A DNA stretch of 64,000 bases from Serinus canaria (GCF_022539315.1 NC_066326.1:11796601-11860600), one strand, 5' to 3'. Counted from the stretch's first letter, positions 12,413 through 24,514 are shown. Numbers and translations are program-made. Notes: generated by a model from the sequence alone, not told the origin.

Positions 12413-14336
12413 TTTATTTTCTTCTTGAGTGTTTGGTGCCACCTTCTCCTAATAATATGAAAAAAAGTCAAATGTGTGTTGTCAGTGAAGAAATGTGACT
12501 TGAGCCTTCTGTGTCTTCAACATCTCTCTTTCCATTACAAAATATTCCTTGAGCCAAAACCTGCATCTCCCAGAAATGTGACAGGAAAGAAGCAGCAGAG
12601 CAAGATCCCTCTGTCATCCCACACCACATCCACCTTCTTCTTCAAAGGAAAAAAATAGTCATTGCACCATGGACTCCTTAAATCACTAGATTTTAATAGC
12701 CATATAAATCCTTTGTATACAGCAATCTGTGGCATGAGAAACCATATAGATACTGAACAAGTTTTTCTGGCTTTTACCACATAAAACTACCAGCAATTTT
12801 GTTCTTTAAATCAACTCTCATAGTAGAAACAATACCAAGCAATTAACAGCAAATTTCTCTTTTTTCTAAAAGAACAATGTTTCTTCTCTTAAAAAGAGCC
12901 AAGAAGCTGACAGGGAGTTTCAGGTGTATGTACAGATCTGGGTACCTCAGGAAGCTGTCAGCTGTGTTCCCAGCCAGGTGGGGGGGACACTCTAACAGCA
13001 CCCCCTGTCACCCCCTGAGGAGGGCTGGGGGTGACTGAGGGCTGACAGCCACCTGTTGTGCCTTTGAGGGCACCACACACTGCCTTGCCCTCCAGCACCC
13101 TCTGGTCCTGCCTGAGACCTGGACCAGAGCTCTGTCCCTGGGACAGGCAGTGAGGGACCTCACCTCGAGAGGTGCAGGATCCTTCCCTGAACATCACCTT
13201 GCAGCCTGTAAAGTGCAGCTTGCCTGTATTGCCTGTACCTACCTACAGCTTCACTCACTCAGGAGCTGTACTCATGGAGAGGGTGCAGAAGTACATTGTA
13301 CCTTTCCCACCACAGCCCAGCACCCCGTGGGCGAGCTGACCCCTCCTCACCATTCCCTGTGCTGGTCACACGCAGCCCCCTCCCACCCCTCAGCCTGTTC
13401 CAGTGGCATTGGCTTTTGCAGAATTCACAGAATTCATTAAGAAAATCATTATTTACATCCAGGTGTTCAGCAGCACAATGTGATAGAGGAGCTGAGACAA
13501 GAGTTCACCCTGGGTGGCTGAATCCCACCCTGGCCATGGGCTTATTGCTGACTTGGGCTCAAGGCCGGGTCACCCCGGGCAGTTCCCACTGCCCCAGCTG
13601 CACAGAGGTGGCAAAGCTGCTGCCTGCACCCCGTTGTCACTGGCTGCATTCACCCTCAGGTAGAACCAACCCTGGGCAAGGTGGGCTGTGCACAGACACC
13701 ACGCCCTGGGCGACATTAAGGCATTACAAATACACAGGAGCTATTCAGAGATTTAGAAAAACCCACTCAGAGTGTAAACATTTTTGCACATACAGTCACT
13801 GGACTTCCACACATGAAGTTTTCTGTTGTTTTCTGGATAAATCATGAGATCAGGAGCTACACAAAGAGCACTCAAGCAGACGCCTGGGCACTTGGGGGTT
13901 CTCTTACAGGACAGCAGCATGCAACACAATGGACTCTAAGTAGTAAAAATATTGTTAAGTCTCAGTCTCAGTCCAGGATTCCAGATATCTTCCTACATTT
14001 CATATAGAGTTTAAGTAAATGTCATGAACAACTACTTGCTGGTAACCCAGGTAAGATGGGTGGCTGTGTGATGAGCACTGGGTGATTTCAGCTCATTTCT
14101 ACCTTACCTCTAAGTAGAAAAGGGAGATACTCTGCTTCTGTTCCTGCATCTATGGAGGTTGCTCAATGACCCCAGGTTGCTGTGCTAGTGGTGCTATAGG
14201 TTTAGGTATCAGTGATTCTGCCTTCCTCAGGGACTTTGGCACATTGACCCCAATTCGTACAAGATCCCTGAGAACGTACCAAAGCTGCAGTACTTTACAA
14301 CTGAACCTGGCGTGGGCACGTGGCTCCCTGCCATGC
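12413..14336 (-). other. ABHD6: Probable ABHD6 3' UTR and downstream sequence, end not determined
   Basis: Sequence downstream of the ABHD6 stop on the minus strand. The nearest good poly(A) hexamers I see are ATTAAA (plus 12692-12697) and AATAAA (plus 12413-12418). No closer canonical hexamer was spotted, so the UTR may be long or may use a variant signal. No other gene is recognisable here. Confidence 0.35.
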
Positions 14337-14513
14337 TCACGCCTGCTTCTTGTTGTTGTCGATGCTGTGCAGCAGTGCCAGGAACTCCAGGATGAGGTTG
14401 GCTGTCTTGCGGGGCCGCTCCACCACCACCGAGTGGCCGCAGTTCTCCAGGATGTACACGTGGCAGTCTGGGATAGCGCCTGCTAAAACACTGGCACCAG
14501 AAACATCCAGCAC
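14337..14513 (-). CDS. ABHD6: ABHD6 coding exon 8: catalytic histidine, C terminus and stop
   Basis: Starts VLDVSGASVLAGAIPDC, contains ENCGHSVVVERP with His306 of the triad, and ends SIDNNKKQA followed by TGA. Acceptor CCGTGCAG. The terminal NNKK closely matches the mammalian tail. Confidence 0.96.
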   Translation of the reverse strand: MLDVSGASVLAGAIPDCHVYILENCGHSVVVERPRKTANLILEFLALLHSIDNNKKQA

Positions 14514-17500
14514 CTGCACGGCAGCGGAAAAACCAGTCACTGCCACAGCCAGAGAGGAGATTTGCTGCACACTGCAGAAACCTTGCTGGGCTCCAACTGA
14601 GATCACAGAATCACAGAACAATGAGGTTGGAAGAGACCTCTAAGATCATTGAGTCCAATTTATGCCCTAACACCTCAACTAGACTCTAGCACCAAGTGCT
14701 ATGTCCAGTCTTTTTTTAAATACATCCAGAGATGGTGATTCTACCTGCTCCAGATGTGGAGCATGGATGCAGACACAGTCCGTGTGATGCCTGGGGACAG
14801 GGCAGGGAGGCTGCAAACGCCAGTCTCAGCATGCAGCAGGCAACTCTCTTGTATGCTTTTCGGCTGGTGCCTCAGTGCAAAGGTAGCATTGCAAGTAAAC
14901 ACTTGCATCTTAGCACTTATAGAGCCCTCTGCATGCCTTCAGCCTGCTTCCTCCCACATCTTTCCTCCCACTCCTGCCTCTGAAACAAACCCTAAGATTT
15001 TGCCTCGAAACCTGCCCACAAACAGCACATCTCTTCCCGTTGCCAGGACAACTCTCTTTGCTGACACTTTATTCTTCTTCCCAGCCCTTGCCTGCTTCAG
15101 TGCTGGCACCTACCCCCCACCTGCCCCTAGCACTCCCCAGCCCTGGCACTGCCCTCTCCTCCCTCTGGAAAGCTGGCTGTCAGCTTTCTGTCCATCACCC
15201 TGCTGAGCCCCTGTGTCTAAACCCACTGGGGACTGACCCATGTGCCAGCTCCCTGCAGAGCAGTGCACAGCTCAGCAGCACATCCCCCACCATGCCCCGT
15301 GGGTGGGCACAGGCAGAGATGGAGACAGGTCTGTGGGGGATGTGCAGGGTGCTGCCTACCTGGTCCTGCTTTCCCCAGATGACCTGTGTTGGTGCTTTGA
15401 TCTTGCTCATGTTCTCATGGAGAGAGTGCCTGGACTTTTCATCCACAATTTCTAAAAACACTAGAGGGACAAGAGGAGAGTCAGTCCTACTGGGAGATGT
15501 TTGGCCTTCCTGTCTCAAAGGGGGCCAAGTGCTCCTGCTAGCATTCCCTCACTGGGAAACCCATGCAGAGATGATGGGCTGTCCTTGCCCTGCCACCAAG
15601 CCCAGCTGCAGAGGGGCCCTGAGCCAAAATATCACCTCACAGGTATTTGTTAACCCAGATGGAAGGGTGAGGGTGAAGCAACAGCCCTGTCACCAGTGGG
15701 CGTGGCAGTGCATTGCCACCAGTGACCAAGGTGTGTCCCCAAATCTGTTAATGACATTGCCCCCTCCCGCCCTCAGCAAGACATGGGGATGCTGGGGCCC
15801 ACCCCTGTGCTGGGGACATGGGGGCTGGGATCAGCTGGTCCCCAGGCCCTGGGGATCCTGCTGGAAAGCCTGGGGAGGAGGCTGCAACCGTGCACTCACG
15901 TTTCCGGTAAAATTCATTGTGTGGGATGCGAACGTCAACAAGGCCCTGGAGGATCTGCAGGGAGACAGAGGAGAGCTGCTGGAGGGGACCCGCCCTGCAC
16001 AGGGCTGAGCATGCCCAAGGGCACTCAAGAGCAGCCCTTGCCTCCCCAGCAAGTCTGGCCCCAGCATGAGCTTCTTCCTTAGCGTGCAGGGCTGTTGAAA
16101 CCACGCTTAAGCAACAAATATTTCAGCAACAAGCAATATTGTCTGTTATGATGCAGACCCAATTTCTGCCCCTAGCCAGCAGCCACCTCAGCCATGACTG
16201 CACTTTTCTTCCTTCTTGTACTCTTTTGGCAAAAACACAAAAGGTCTTGGCACTACCTTACTTTTTTTTCTTACTCTCCAATCTACTCACTCCAGACTTC
16301 CTAAGGAAAACTAGTTTAATAGCCAGCCCCTCACAAGTTCCTCTTGCTTGACAATGATGCAATTAACATTTCCATTACTTTTTCTTAAAAAGCAGCCAAC
16401 AATCTCCCTCCACATCAGACAACAGCTGCCTTAGTTATTTAAAGCTTCCCGCCAGCCATATTTACTAAAAAACCCTTCTACATCTCAGCCTGCTGCCAAA
16501 AACTTCATGGGAGGAGGAATTCCAGCAGGGACTGCCAGAGGGAGCTTGGAAAAGAGGGCTTGAAAGGAAAGTGCTGGAAAAATGCAGGGAGTGGGGCTGG
16601 GTGTGTCTCACCTGGGTGATGGCAGGGTTGGCAGCTCTAGCTCTACTCCCAGCATTTTCTCAGGGAGAAGCAAACCTCCTCACTACCTGCAGGCTCCCCT
16701 TTCCCAGCCTCCACACCAGTGTCAGCTCCTCACCTGCTGCGGCACCTTGAAGCGAACGTAGGAGCAAAGCTTCAGCATGTCTGCCATCTCCTCAGGGGTC
16801 GAGGGGATTAAAGGGATCCTGTCAATGCGTTTGGACTCCTGCAGCTCCCGGAGCTGCTTAATGAACTTGCTGTCAGTGGTACTTGGCAGGCCTGGGTGAA
16901 ATGAGAAAGGATGAAATCCAGATGAGATCCCCCCAAGACAGCGCAAACAAAAACTCATCCTGTGCTGACCTCCCTCATCCCTGCCTCTGGCTTCCTGCCT
17001 GCTCACTCTTTTAAAAAAATTATAAAAAGAGGGGAAGAAAACATCTGTACATACAGCCACTTCAATATGCACCCAGAGGTACCCAGCCTCCCTCCTGCTC
17101 CAGGGCTTGACACCCCCACAGGCTGGCATGGCACGAGGTGTAGACATGCATGACTACTTCAGCAAAAGCTATAGTGGTTATTTTTATGTGCTCATCACAT
17201 GCAAACACTGTGCCCAGGCTGCCACTGCACAGGGTTGGACAGAAAATTTCAGCAGCCCCATCTGCGTGCACCACTGAAGAAAAATTCCCCAGCAATTTAA
17301 TCCTAAACCTTTCTGCAGCCCCCACACAGAGGTTTCACATTCAGAAAAAGCCAGAGAGGCAGTCAACACTTCTCCCAGAGGGGAGTGGGAACCCAACGCC
17401 CCCAGAGCCTGGTAGCTAGGTAACATTTGCTTTGTTTCATTCCTTAGTGCTTATTTGGAAGCTGCTTTCCTTGTGTGGGAGGGGAAAGGAGCTGCTATGA

Positions 17501-20500
17501 CAACTGGGATGCAGCAAAGCCTCCCTGGCAGAGAAGCTCTCTGCCTGCTATGCCTCCTGCAGCATATCATGCCCAGGCTACCCTGAGCCCCCTGTCCAGG
17601 GGATGCTGGGGATGGAGGGGGCACCCTGCTGACCTGTGCCCAGCCCTGAAGTGCTCTTCCCACTGCAGGCACCCAAAGGTGGGAGGTCAGAGATCTCTGC
17701 CTCCCAAAGCCCCAGGCCTTCAGCACACCAGGGCTTTCAAGAGGCCAGAATGGGGAGGCCATTCCTGCTGCAGTCTTGAAGCCTGCTCCTGAACTGAGAG
17801 GCTGCAGACATGCTGTGTAAAATGCCTGCCATCCCAAGGGAAAAGACATTTTTCTCCAGAGCAGAGCTTGTCCCATTTGCCCTAGTCCTGACTCTAACCA
17901 AAGCACAGTGGGGCAAACACCAAACCCCTGGAGAAAAGTAGCCAGAACAAAACTGATTTTCTCTTGTGCCTTGCCAGAGATTTCCAGAGTGTATACACAA
18001 ATGCTTTGCACTACACATCTACGCTGCATCCAGCACTGCCCTGGGCTTTTGCACTGGCTTCTGTTTGCCCTCTCTCTGTCTCCCTTGCCTTGCCCACCTG
18101 CAGGACAGATGAGGGTCAGGCTGCAAATATCTTCTGGGTACTGAGCAGCATAGACGCCAGCAACATTTCCCCCCATGGAAGTGCCAACCAGATGAAAGGG
18201 CTTTCTGTTCAGCTTGATGCACTCCACAAACTGGCAGGGAGCAGAAGGAGCGTTGTTAGGAGAGAGGAAACAACAGCATGGGGAGAGAAATTCAACTCAA
18301 AAGCTTGAGGCTGGTGGCTCTGGCTGCCTAGGAAGGGAGAGAGTGAGGCCACACAAGGCAGACTCATGGGGCTTAGCATCCCTCATGTCCCCACATCCCT
18401 CAAGTCCCCACGTCCCTCTGGAGGAGTGATGTGATGCTGGAGCTTTACCTGGTGTATTCTCTTAGCTTGCCCACTAATGGAGTAATCATCCAAGTCCGAG
18501 CGGGTTGTACCCTCGTGCCCAGGCATGTCCACACATACCAAGTGCAGGTTCTTTGGCAGGAACTGAAGAAACAAACCAGGGGTGGTTACAGTGCACGGAA
18601 ACTGCTGCAAAGCCCAGGGATGGCAAGTGGGGAGAAGAGGGGGTCACTCTCCTCCTGGCAGCCCTGGTTGCCTGTGCACCAGAATAAGTCAGCTTGTGTA
18701 CCAAGGATGACATGATGAGAGAGCACAGCCAAGACTTGCTTCTCATGGAGGCTGCAGGTGTGTGCTGCTCTTCTCCTGCAGCTCTTCACTTTATAGGGTG
18801 AAGGGATGCAACAAGCAATGGGCATGGAGCTAAGCAGCATGTTCCTAGCATGTTACAGCAGTCATCCCATCCCATGCATGCAATCATTGGGCGCCCACAC
18901 GGCCCCCAAGCCCAGGACCATCAATTCCCAGTAAGGAGTAACATGATGGAAACGGAATCCCACCTTGACTATGGAGAGCCACATGTCTTTGTGGGCTGAG
19001 AAGCCATGTAACATCAGGATGGATGGGCGATATCCAGGCCTTCCTCTATAGGAATAACAGAACTGATAGTCATCGTAGTTTGCATATCTAACCTGCATGC
19101 CCAAGGCTCGGCGCCAGTACCTGCAAACAAGGAGAAAACACCACTGAGAAAGACAGGACCAGGGCCCAGCCATGACATAAGGCAGCTGACAAGTCTGAAG
19201 ACAGCCACACATTTTTTGGCTTATTAAGGCCAATTAGGTTGTGTCGCTACCGGACATGAAAGAAACAGACGCACACCCTTGCTCTGAGGTGAAGAGCAAA
19301 AGAGAAAGTTTATTGTCTAACCCCAATATTTATAGTTTTCCAAAAGTGACAGTGGATTGGAGGGTGACAGTGCCACCTCTCCAACGCCACTGGACAAACT
19401 AGCAGTCTATCAAGTTTCTCCTCCTCTATAAAGGAATGCAAAACAATGTGTTATCTACAGAAAGTGTGTGAGAAAGTTCTCTACAAGGAGGTAAACATCA
19501 GAAGGCTTAGAAAATATTAGAAAATCAAAGCGACAAGGTTGGGCTCTCACTGGTGCCATAATGGGACTACTGGGATTAACCCTGTGCATCTGGTCCCTGG
19601 ACAGGTGTAGTACTGGCTGCACTGCAGATGGTTTGTGGAGACACTCTGTTAAGAACTTTAAAAAAATACCCTAAATAACTCATTTAGCAATGGAAATGGG
19701 CCAAAACAACAATGGTAAAAGAGAAAATGCCCAAAGGCTGGTATGAGACTCAAGAGAGGGGGGCAGCACACGTGGCAAGGCTGTGTACAGCATGGGCAGG
19801 CTAAGGGAGACAGTTCTCCCACGTGGATAAGGTGGATCTGTCACACAGTTATTTGGACACAGTCCTGCATCAATGGGAGTACATCACCCCAAAGACAAGC
19901 ACATCAGTTCCCAGCCAAAACAACCACGTCACCCTGGAGCACCCCAGAAACCCAAGTCCCATGGACCACCTAGACAGCCTCTGGAAATGTATTTATAACA
20001 CACAAAGGACTGGAGTGGACCATCCTTACACTGGGTTTAGCACCCCTGAAGATAGTAGGCTAACCCCAAGGCTGTTCCTCTAAAAGCAGAGGCAAACAGT
20101 CCTGCCAGCACATGCTTGCAGCCTGCTGAGAGGATGCAGCAGAACAGCTGGCCAGAAGGACCTGGGCAGAGATTATCGGTGACACTTGGGACACATGATG
20201 TGTACGTGCAGCCCACGGCAGGGAACGGGGCCCCTTTGTCTGCATTTCCCCTGTGCTCAGATACAACCCTTGCCAGGACAACTGCTGGGCTACTTCTGGT
20301 GGCCAAGACACTGGCAAGTACTTTTATATGCCGTATCAGAGTTTATTTAAGGCACAAGAGCAAGGTCACCAACGCTTCTGGACTGTCCTACCTCTCTGCC
20401 CACTCAAAGCTTATGCATAGTGAAATCCTCTTTTAGCATAATCCCTTTTTCGAGGTAATTAGTGGGACTTAAGCAGCATCTCAGCTCTGTGCTGGTCCTA

Positions 20501-22805
20501 CAAGGAGAGGTGAATTTCTCCCTAATAAGTGTCTTAAGAGTCCTTGCCTCAAAGGCACTGGTGTGAACTACCGATGGGCAAGATGATAACATTTTTAGCA
20601 ACTGATCCCAATGGATCAATTCAGCAGAAGGCAAAATAATCTGTGCAAAGCTGAACTGATCCCTCACAAGGTGTTAACTCACTTAGTGGCAGCAGCTAAA
20701 CTGATTAACCCCTGTGGCAGCAGAGGCAGAGCAGTTCCAGGGCTGGGGTCAACGGGGCAGCTCTGGATATCCTGCCAGGCAGGAAGGCGCATTAGCAGCA
20801 GGGAAAGCAGGGAGGCTGTGGGTGAGGGGGGCCCAGCGTGACCCTTGACTGCACCAGCTGAGGACACAGACTGGCAGTGAGAAGGAGGGGGCAGGGAATT
20901 AGGGAAGAAGGGAGAAGCTTCCCCTGGGACCTCCCAGGAGCAGTGACGCAAAGCTGGAGCTGCACGGGGCTGAAAGAGGAGGGCAGCATGGCATGCTTCC
21001 TGCACCTCTCCTGCCTCTGCTGATGGGGAAACACCCTTCAAAAAAAAATTTCACCCTTCAAAAAACTCCAACTTGGAAAGAAGCCAATAGAAAAGGAAGA
21101 GTAAGGGCAAACCCACACTTCTCATCCACTGTCCCTAACAAAAGAGGTGCCCATGACACAGTGCATTGCAATTGCCCCTGCAAGAACTCCCTGCTGCCAA
21201 AAATGCTGGAAGAGAGAGAGGGGGGACCACACCCTTCAAAAGAAGACAGTCCTTCTGACCCCTACTTACACGCTCCCTCCCTCACTCAAACAGAGACCAG
21301 CCTGCCCACAGTGCATTTTCACCCAGCTCCTTTTCTGCAACCCCAAAAGAACAAAGGCAGCAGAGCATTCTCTGCCTTCCACTCAGCCTGGCTCCTCCAA
21401 GCTCCTGGCACAGACCCTGCACCTCCTTTGCCTTGTGCTGCCACCCCTGCCTGTGGCTGCTGAAGGCTTCACCCTGACCACACTCATCCTGCAGTGCTTT
21501 GCAGGGATCCTCCTCAGAACCTCAGTCCATCAGGGTTCTCCCTGACTTCCACCAGCTGCTCACATATCCAAAGAAATAAACCACTTTGACTGCCAAACCC
21601 AGTACCACCCAGGCCCCCATGGGGCAGCAGAAGGCTGTGACACTGTCTGCTCTCCTTTGCAGAGGGGTGATCTCCACACTGGAGTTTTCATCCCATGCTC
21701 CCTCCTCTCTCAGATGCTGTGAATAAATGGCTTCAAATTAAAGTGCCTTTAGAAACAGGCTTCATCCCATTGCTGCAACTGAGTGCTGTGATGGACAAAC
21801 AGCTTCCTCTCACAGGATGTTACCTGGATTTGGAAACACCCCTGAGCTGAACTGTAGGAGCCACCATCTACCAGCAGCACGTGAGGGCAGCCTGACACAC
21901 TGCCTGCTCTGCCTGTGCTGTCTGCTGCTGCCTGCTCCATGCTGGGGGATGAGAGTCTGCCCTGACTTCTGAAGGGAGTTACTCCAGCTTTTGCTTGCAA
22001 CAAACCCAGAAAGGAAACCTGCCAGTAGGCTTATCACTGATTTCCAGGGACAAAGGAGGACTGAAGGATTTAGTGCTTGCCTCCTGGTATCAGAAAGGAC
22101 AAGATTCAAGGGGATAAGGAAAAGCATCCCTCCATCTTCTCTGATGCTCCATTCCAGAAGAAAAAGAGAGGATGAGAAAAGCCTCATCCATAACTACTAA
22201 TGAGGGACAAGTCCCTGCCTGCTGAGCAGGCTGTCAGCTGGGATGGAGCATGTGAGCCCAGGGACACCCACAGCACAGCCACACTGATGGGGTGGGAGGT
22301 CACCAGACTGCCACAGCTGCCAGGCTGGTGGAGATGCTGCAACGGCAGTGCTTCTCCCAGGCTCAGTCCTGTCCTTGGGGAAAGCAACCCAAAGAGGTTT
22401 GGAGAGATCTTGCAAGCTGGCACTGCAGTGGCAGGCTGGCCAGCTGCCCCTTGGCACAGTCAAACCCCTGGGACAGCAAGAGGCCTGACAGACACAGGCC
22501 TCCACAGCAAAAATGCAATAGGAAAATGCCATTTTCTTCTCCCAGACATGTTTAAAGCTGCACACAGCTGGCATGGCCCTGGAGGACCTCAGGAACACCC
22601 AGCCCTGTCCACAGCACCCTGACCCATGTGTGGGGCCCTGCCAGGTTCCACCCCAGCACGCCAGGAGCCGGGGCTCACACACTCACCAGTAGTAGATGCG
22701 GATCAGCGCCGAGGGCCACAGGAGGAATGAGGCCACGAAGGCCAGGATGGGGATAGCCAGGGTGCCACCAGCGATGACAAACATGTTCAGCATATCCAGG
22801 TCCAT
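14337..22805 (-). CDS. ABHD6: ABHD6, monoacylglycerol lipase (alpha/beta-hydrolase domain 6), complete coding region of 8 exons
   Basis: Serine hydrolase that cleaves 2-arachidonoylglycerol and other monoacylglycerols at the cytosolic face of membranes; the family is also linked to lysophospholipid and BMP turnover and to AMPA-receptor trafficking. Coding exons in transcript order are 22805-22687, 19120-18964, 18562-18449, 18230-18098, 16891-16734, 15954-15900, 15460-15360 and 14513-14337. They total 1,014 nt, giving 337 aa, the same length as human ABHD6, with all phases closing. An N-terminal membrane anchor covers about residues 9-29. LMLHGFSAHKDMW gives the oxyanion-side HG motif, GTSMGG holds nucleophile Ser148, GKQDQ holds Asp278 and ENCGH holds His306, so the triad is complete. 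The ATG begins MDLDMLNMFVIAGG, as in orthologues. It lies head to head with DNASE1L3. A solo LTR in intron 2 and a CR1 fragment in the last intron are the only insertions I see. Confidence 0.97.
14514..15359 (-). other. ABHD6: ABHD6 last intron
   Basis: 846-bp intron containing the CR1 fragment near its 3' end; otherwise nothing recognised. Confidence 0.8.
14602..14750 (-). mobile_element. CR1 LINE 3'-end fragment in the last ABHD6 intron
   Basis: Starts with the terminal octamer pair (ATCACAGAATCACAGAA) and continues GAGGTTGGAAGAGACCTC, TAAGATCATTGAGTCCAA, the hallmark 3' end of avian CR1 read on the opposite strand. 5'-truncated as usual; no ORF. Confidence 0.85.
15360..15460 (-). CDS. ABHD6: ABHD6 coding exon 7: catalytic aspartate
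   Basis: Runs from the split leucine through FLEIVDEKSRHSLHENMSK to IWGKQDQ. Asp278 in GKQDQ is the acid of the triad. Acceptor CCTCTAG, donor GTAGGC. Confidence 0.95.
15900..15954 (-). CDS. ABHD6: ABHD6 coding exon 6: short 55-nt exon
   Basis: Encodes ILQGLVDVRIPHNEFYRK plus the first base of the next leucine. Acceptor CTGCAG, donor GTGAGT. The peptide is nearly identical to mammalian ABHD6. Confidence 0.95.
16734..16891 (-). CDS. ABHD6: ABHD6 coding exon 5: cap region
   Basis: Encodes LPSTTDSKFIKQLRELQESK through RFKVPQQ, the helical cap over the active site. Acceptor CACCCAG, donor GTGAGG. Phase 1 at entry and phase 0 at exit. Confidence 0.95.
16892..18097 (-). other. ABHD6: ABHD6 intron between coding exons 4 and 5
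   Basis: 1.2 kb with no recognised feature. Long open frames on the minus strand read through from exon 4 but have no family match. Confidence 0.8.
18098..18230 (-). CDS. ABHD6: ABHD6 coding exon 4: nucleophile elbow
   Basis: Starts FVECIKLNRKPFHLVGTSMG. GTSMG is the GxSxG nucleophile elbow, with Ser148 at the human position. It ends in the split glycine of CPAG; donor GTGGGC. Confidence 0.96.
18449..18562 (-). CDS. ABHD6: ABHD6 coding exon 3: alpha/beta-hydrolase core
   Basis: Thirty-eight codons from FLPKNLHLVCVDMPGHEGTT to RIHQ, phase 0 on both sides. Acceptor CTTCAG, donor GTAAAG. The VDMPGHEG strand-turn is typical of the family. Confidence 0.96.
18964..19120 (-). CDS. ABHD6: ABHD6 coding exon 2: oxyanion-hole HG motif
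   Basis: Follows acceptor TTTGCAG and starts by completing Trp40, then YWRRALGMQVRY. It contains SILMLHGFSAHKDMW, the loop that shapes the oxyanion hole in alpha/beta hydrolases. The donor is GTGGGA, after Lys92 in phase 0. Confidence 0.96.
19121..22686 (-). other. ABHD6: ABHD6 intron between coding exons 1 and 2
   Basis: 3.6-kb intron, the largest in the coding part, interrupted by the solo LTR. A short direct repeat CACCCTTCAAAA occurs three times at about 21,030-21,240. Nothing else recognised. Confidence 0.8.
19242..19535 (-). mobile_element. Solo LTR of an avian class II-like (ERVK) endogenous retrovirus, in ABHD6 intron 2
   Basis: A 294-bp element bounded by inverted hexamers TGTCGC and GCGACA and by a perfect 6-bp target-site duplication AGGTTG (19236-19241 and 19536-19541). 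On the minus strand it has TATAAATA (plus 19327-19334) and AATAAA (plus 19309-19314), so its sense agrees with ABHD6. No internal retroviral genes remain. The 6-bp duplication fits ERVK-type integration; the family name is inference. Confidence 0.85.
22687..22805 (-). CDS. ABHD6: ABHD6 coding exon 1: start codon and membrane anchor
   Basis: Encodes residues 1-39 and two bases of Trp40, starting MDLDMLNMFVIAGG. The hydrophobic stretch to about residue 29 is the single N-terminal membrane segment. The donor is GTGAGT. Two tandem acceptors upstream (exon start at 22834 or 22830) leave a 25-29 nt piece of 5' UTR in this exon. Confidence 0.95.
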
Positions 22806-22834
22806 GCTGCTCTTCAGTACTCAGCCTCACCTGC

Positions 22835-24514
22835 CTGCATTTAGGAGAAGTTCTGAGGTTAACCACCAGAAATTATGACAAATCATTGCTAAATGAGAAC
22901 TCTGCTGCCAGGTGAGGAGGAAAGCAGCTCTGCAAGAGGCAGATATCCTTCAGGAGCACAGCAACATCTCCTTCAGTTTTAAAGCTCACCTATTTCTTCT
23001 GGCTCCTTAATGGATTTAATCACTGCAATGTTATCCTCTCAGGAGAGCACATCTCAAACGGGCAATAAGCCTCCTACCAGGCATGGAACACGTCTGGGGT
23101 GACCGGGCACAGCATGGCCCTTGGGACACTTTGCAGACACAGCAAGCACAGCCCCCGAGGGGTGCAGGCAGCCTTTCCCCCCACAATGAGTGCAGGCAGC
23201 CTTTCCCCCGATGGGTGCAGGCAGGGCCAGCTTCAGGCAGGCTCCACACTTCTTTTTGGAAGCAGGCATCCAGCTCTGTTTCCCTTCTCTCCCCCTGCCT
23301 GATCCCAAATCCCCAGCACACAACCACTGACCTAGAACTGATGGGTTGAGCCCAGCTCTCATTACTGCTCTGCACAGGCACCAACTAATCAAGGCAGCAG
23401 AGCCTATTAATGGACTTGGGAACAGAAGGAAACAACTTGGCAGGGCACTCTTTAGTGTCCAGCCCTTATCAGAAACAAATTTATCCCCACCCCCACATCC
23501 TCACCTCTGCCCCACATTTTGCACTTCCTGTGGATAACAGGTCCCCATCCCTGCTCCCCAGCATCCTCCAGACAAGTCTCAGGGACAGCAGGTGGAGGAC
23601 ACTGGGAGCAAGGGCAAGCTCTTGCACAATGTCATGTTTGTCACAGAACTCTCCCTACCACAGGCACCTGGGATATATTTTTCTCATTAAGATATTAAAC
23701 GCTGCCATACACACATCTCCTCTAATTCCCCCTGCTAACCAACTCACGGCTCCCCCTTTCCTCGGCACTTCAATTTGTAAAACGAAACATCCTCAATGCC
23801 TGCTCTCCCACCAGCCACTCACCCCCCATCACCACCTCCACATTTCTCCGTGTCAGGACCGGCAGATTTTTTCCAGCTTCCTGCAAGACTCCCGGTGGTG
23901 TGTGCGGAATGTGATGCCATGAAACAGAAACACAATCTCCACAGCCACAGCGTCCCGCCCCCAGACACCGTCACATGGGATCACACTGGACCCCCACGGT
24001 ACACACAGCCCGGAGAAACGGTGTCCAGAACCTCTGAAATATCAGCCAGATTTGCCCTCTTCACCCAGAGAAAATAGAAAAATAACTGAAATTTGAGGCA
24101 TACTGTAATACACCAGGCACCTCCTTTACAAAGCTAAACCTCATTTCCGTCTTCAAGCCGCAAGAACACGTCGTTATTCGTTTAATTAACACTTTGTAGA
24201 AAGATCCTTGCTCTCAGCATGGCTTGTTCATAGATAAACATTTTATGCAACCGATAAACCTTATCCATGCGAGCAGGGCTGCGAGGGAGCCCACCCCAGA
24301 GCACTCGCTGCCTTTTGCTGTGTCACGAAAACAGGGCAGAAATTAAGGAGGGGAAATCGCCATTGTTCCCACTGGTGACCCGTAAGGAGAGAAGGCTGCA
24401 GGAAGCAGAAAGCGCGGGATGGTGGAAGCCCCTGTGATCACCGCCTCCGCCTCCATCTCCACACCGCTTTTAGAAAGCTAAACGAGGAAAAAGCCTTTAA
24501 AAAGCCCGGCTTAC
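22835..24514 (-). other. ABHD6: ABHD6 first intron (5' UTR intron)
   Basis: 1.7 kb between the presumed non-coding exon and the first coding exon. Apart from the short tandem repeat near 23.2 kb nothing is recognised. Confidence 0.5.
23164..23227. repeat. Short imperfect tandem repeat
   Basis: TGCAGGCAGCCTTTCCCC occurs twice and its first half a third time, with a spacing of about 25-29 bp, in the ABHD6 5' intron. Confidence 0.7.

Noticed and set aside
15040..16008. 322-codon plus-strand open frame
   Set aside because: Lies antisense across ABHD6 exons 6 and 7; the real coding signal is on the other strand and this frame has no family features.
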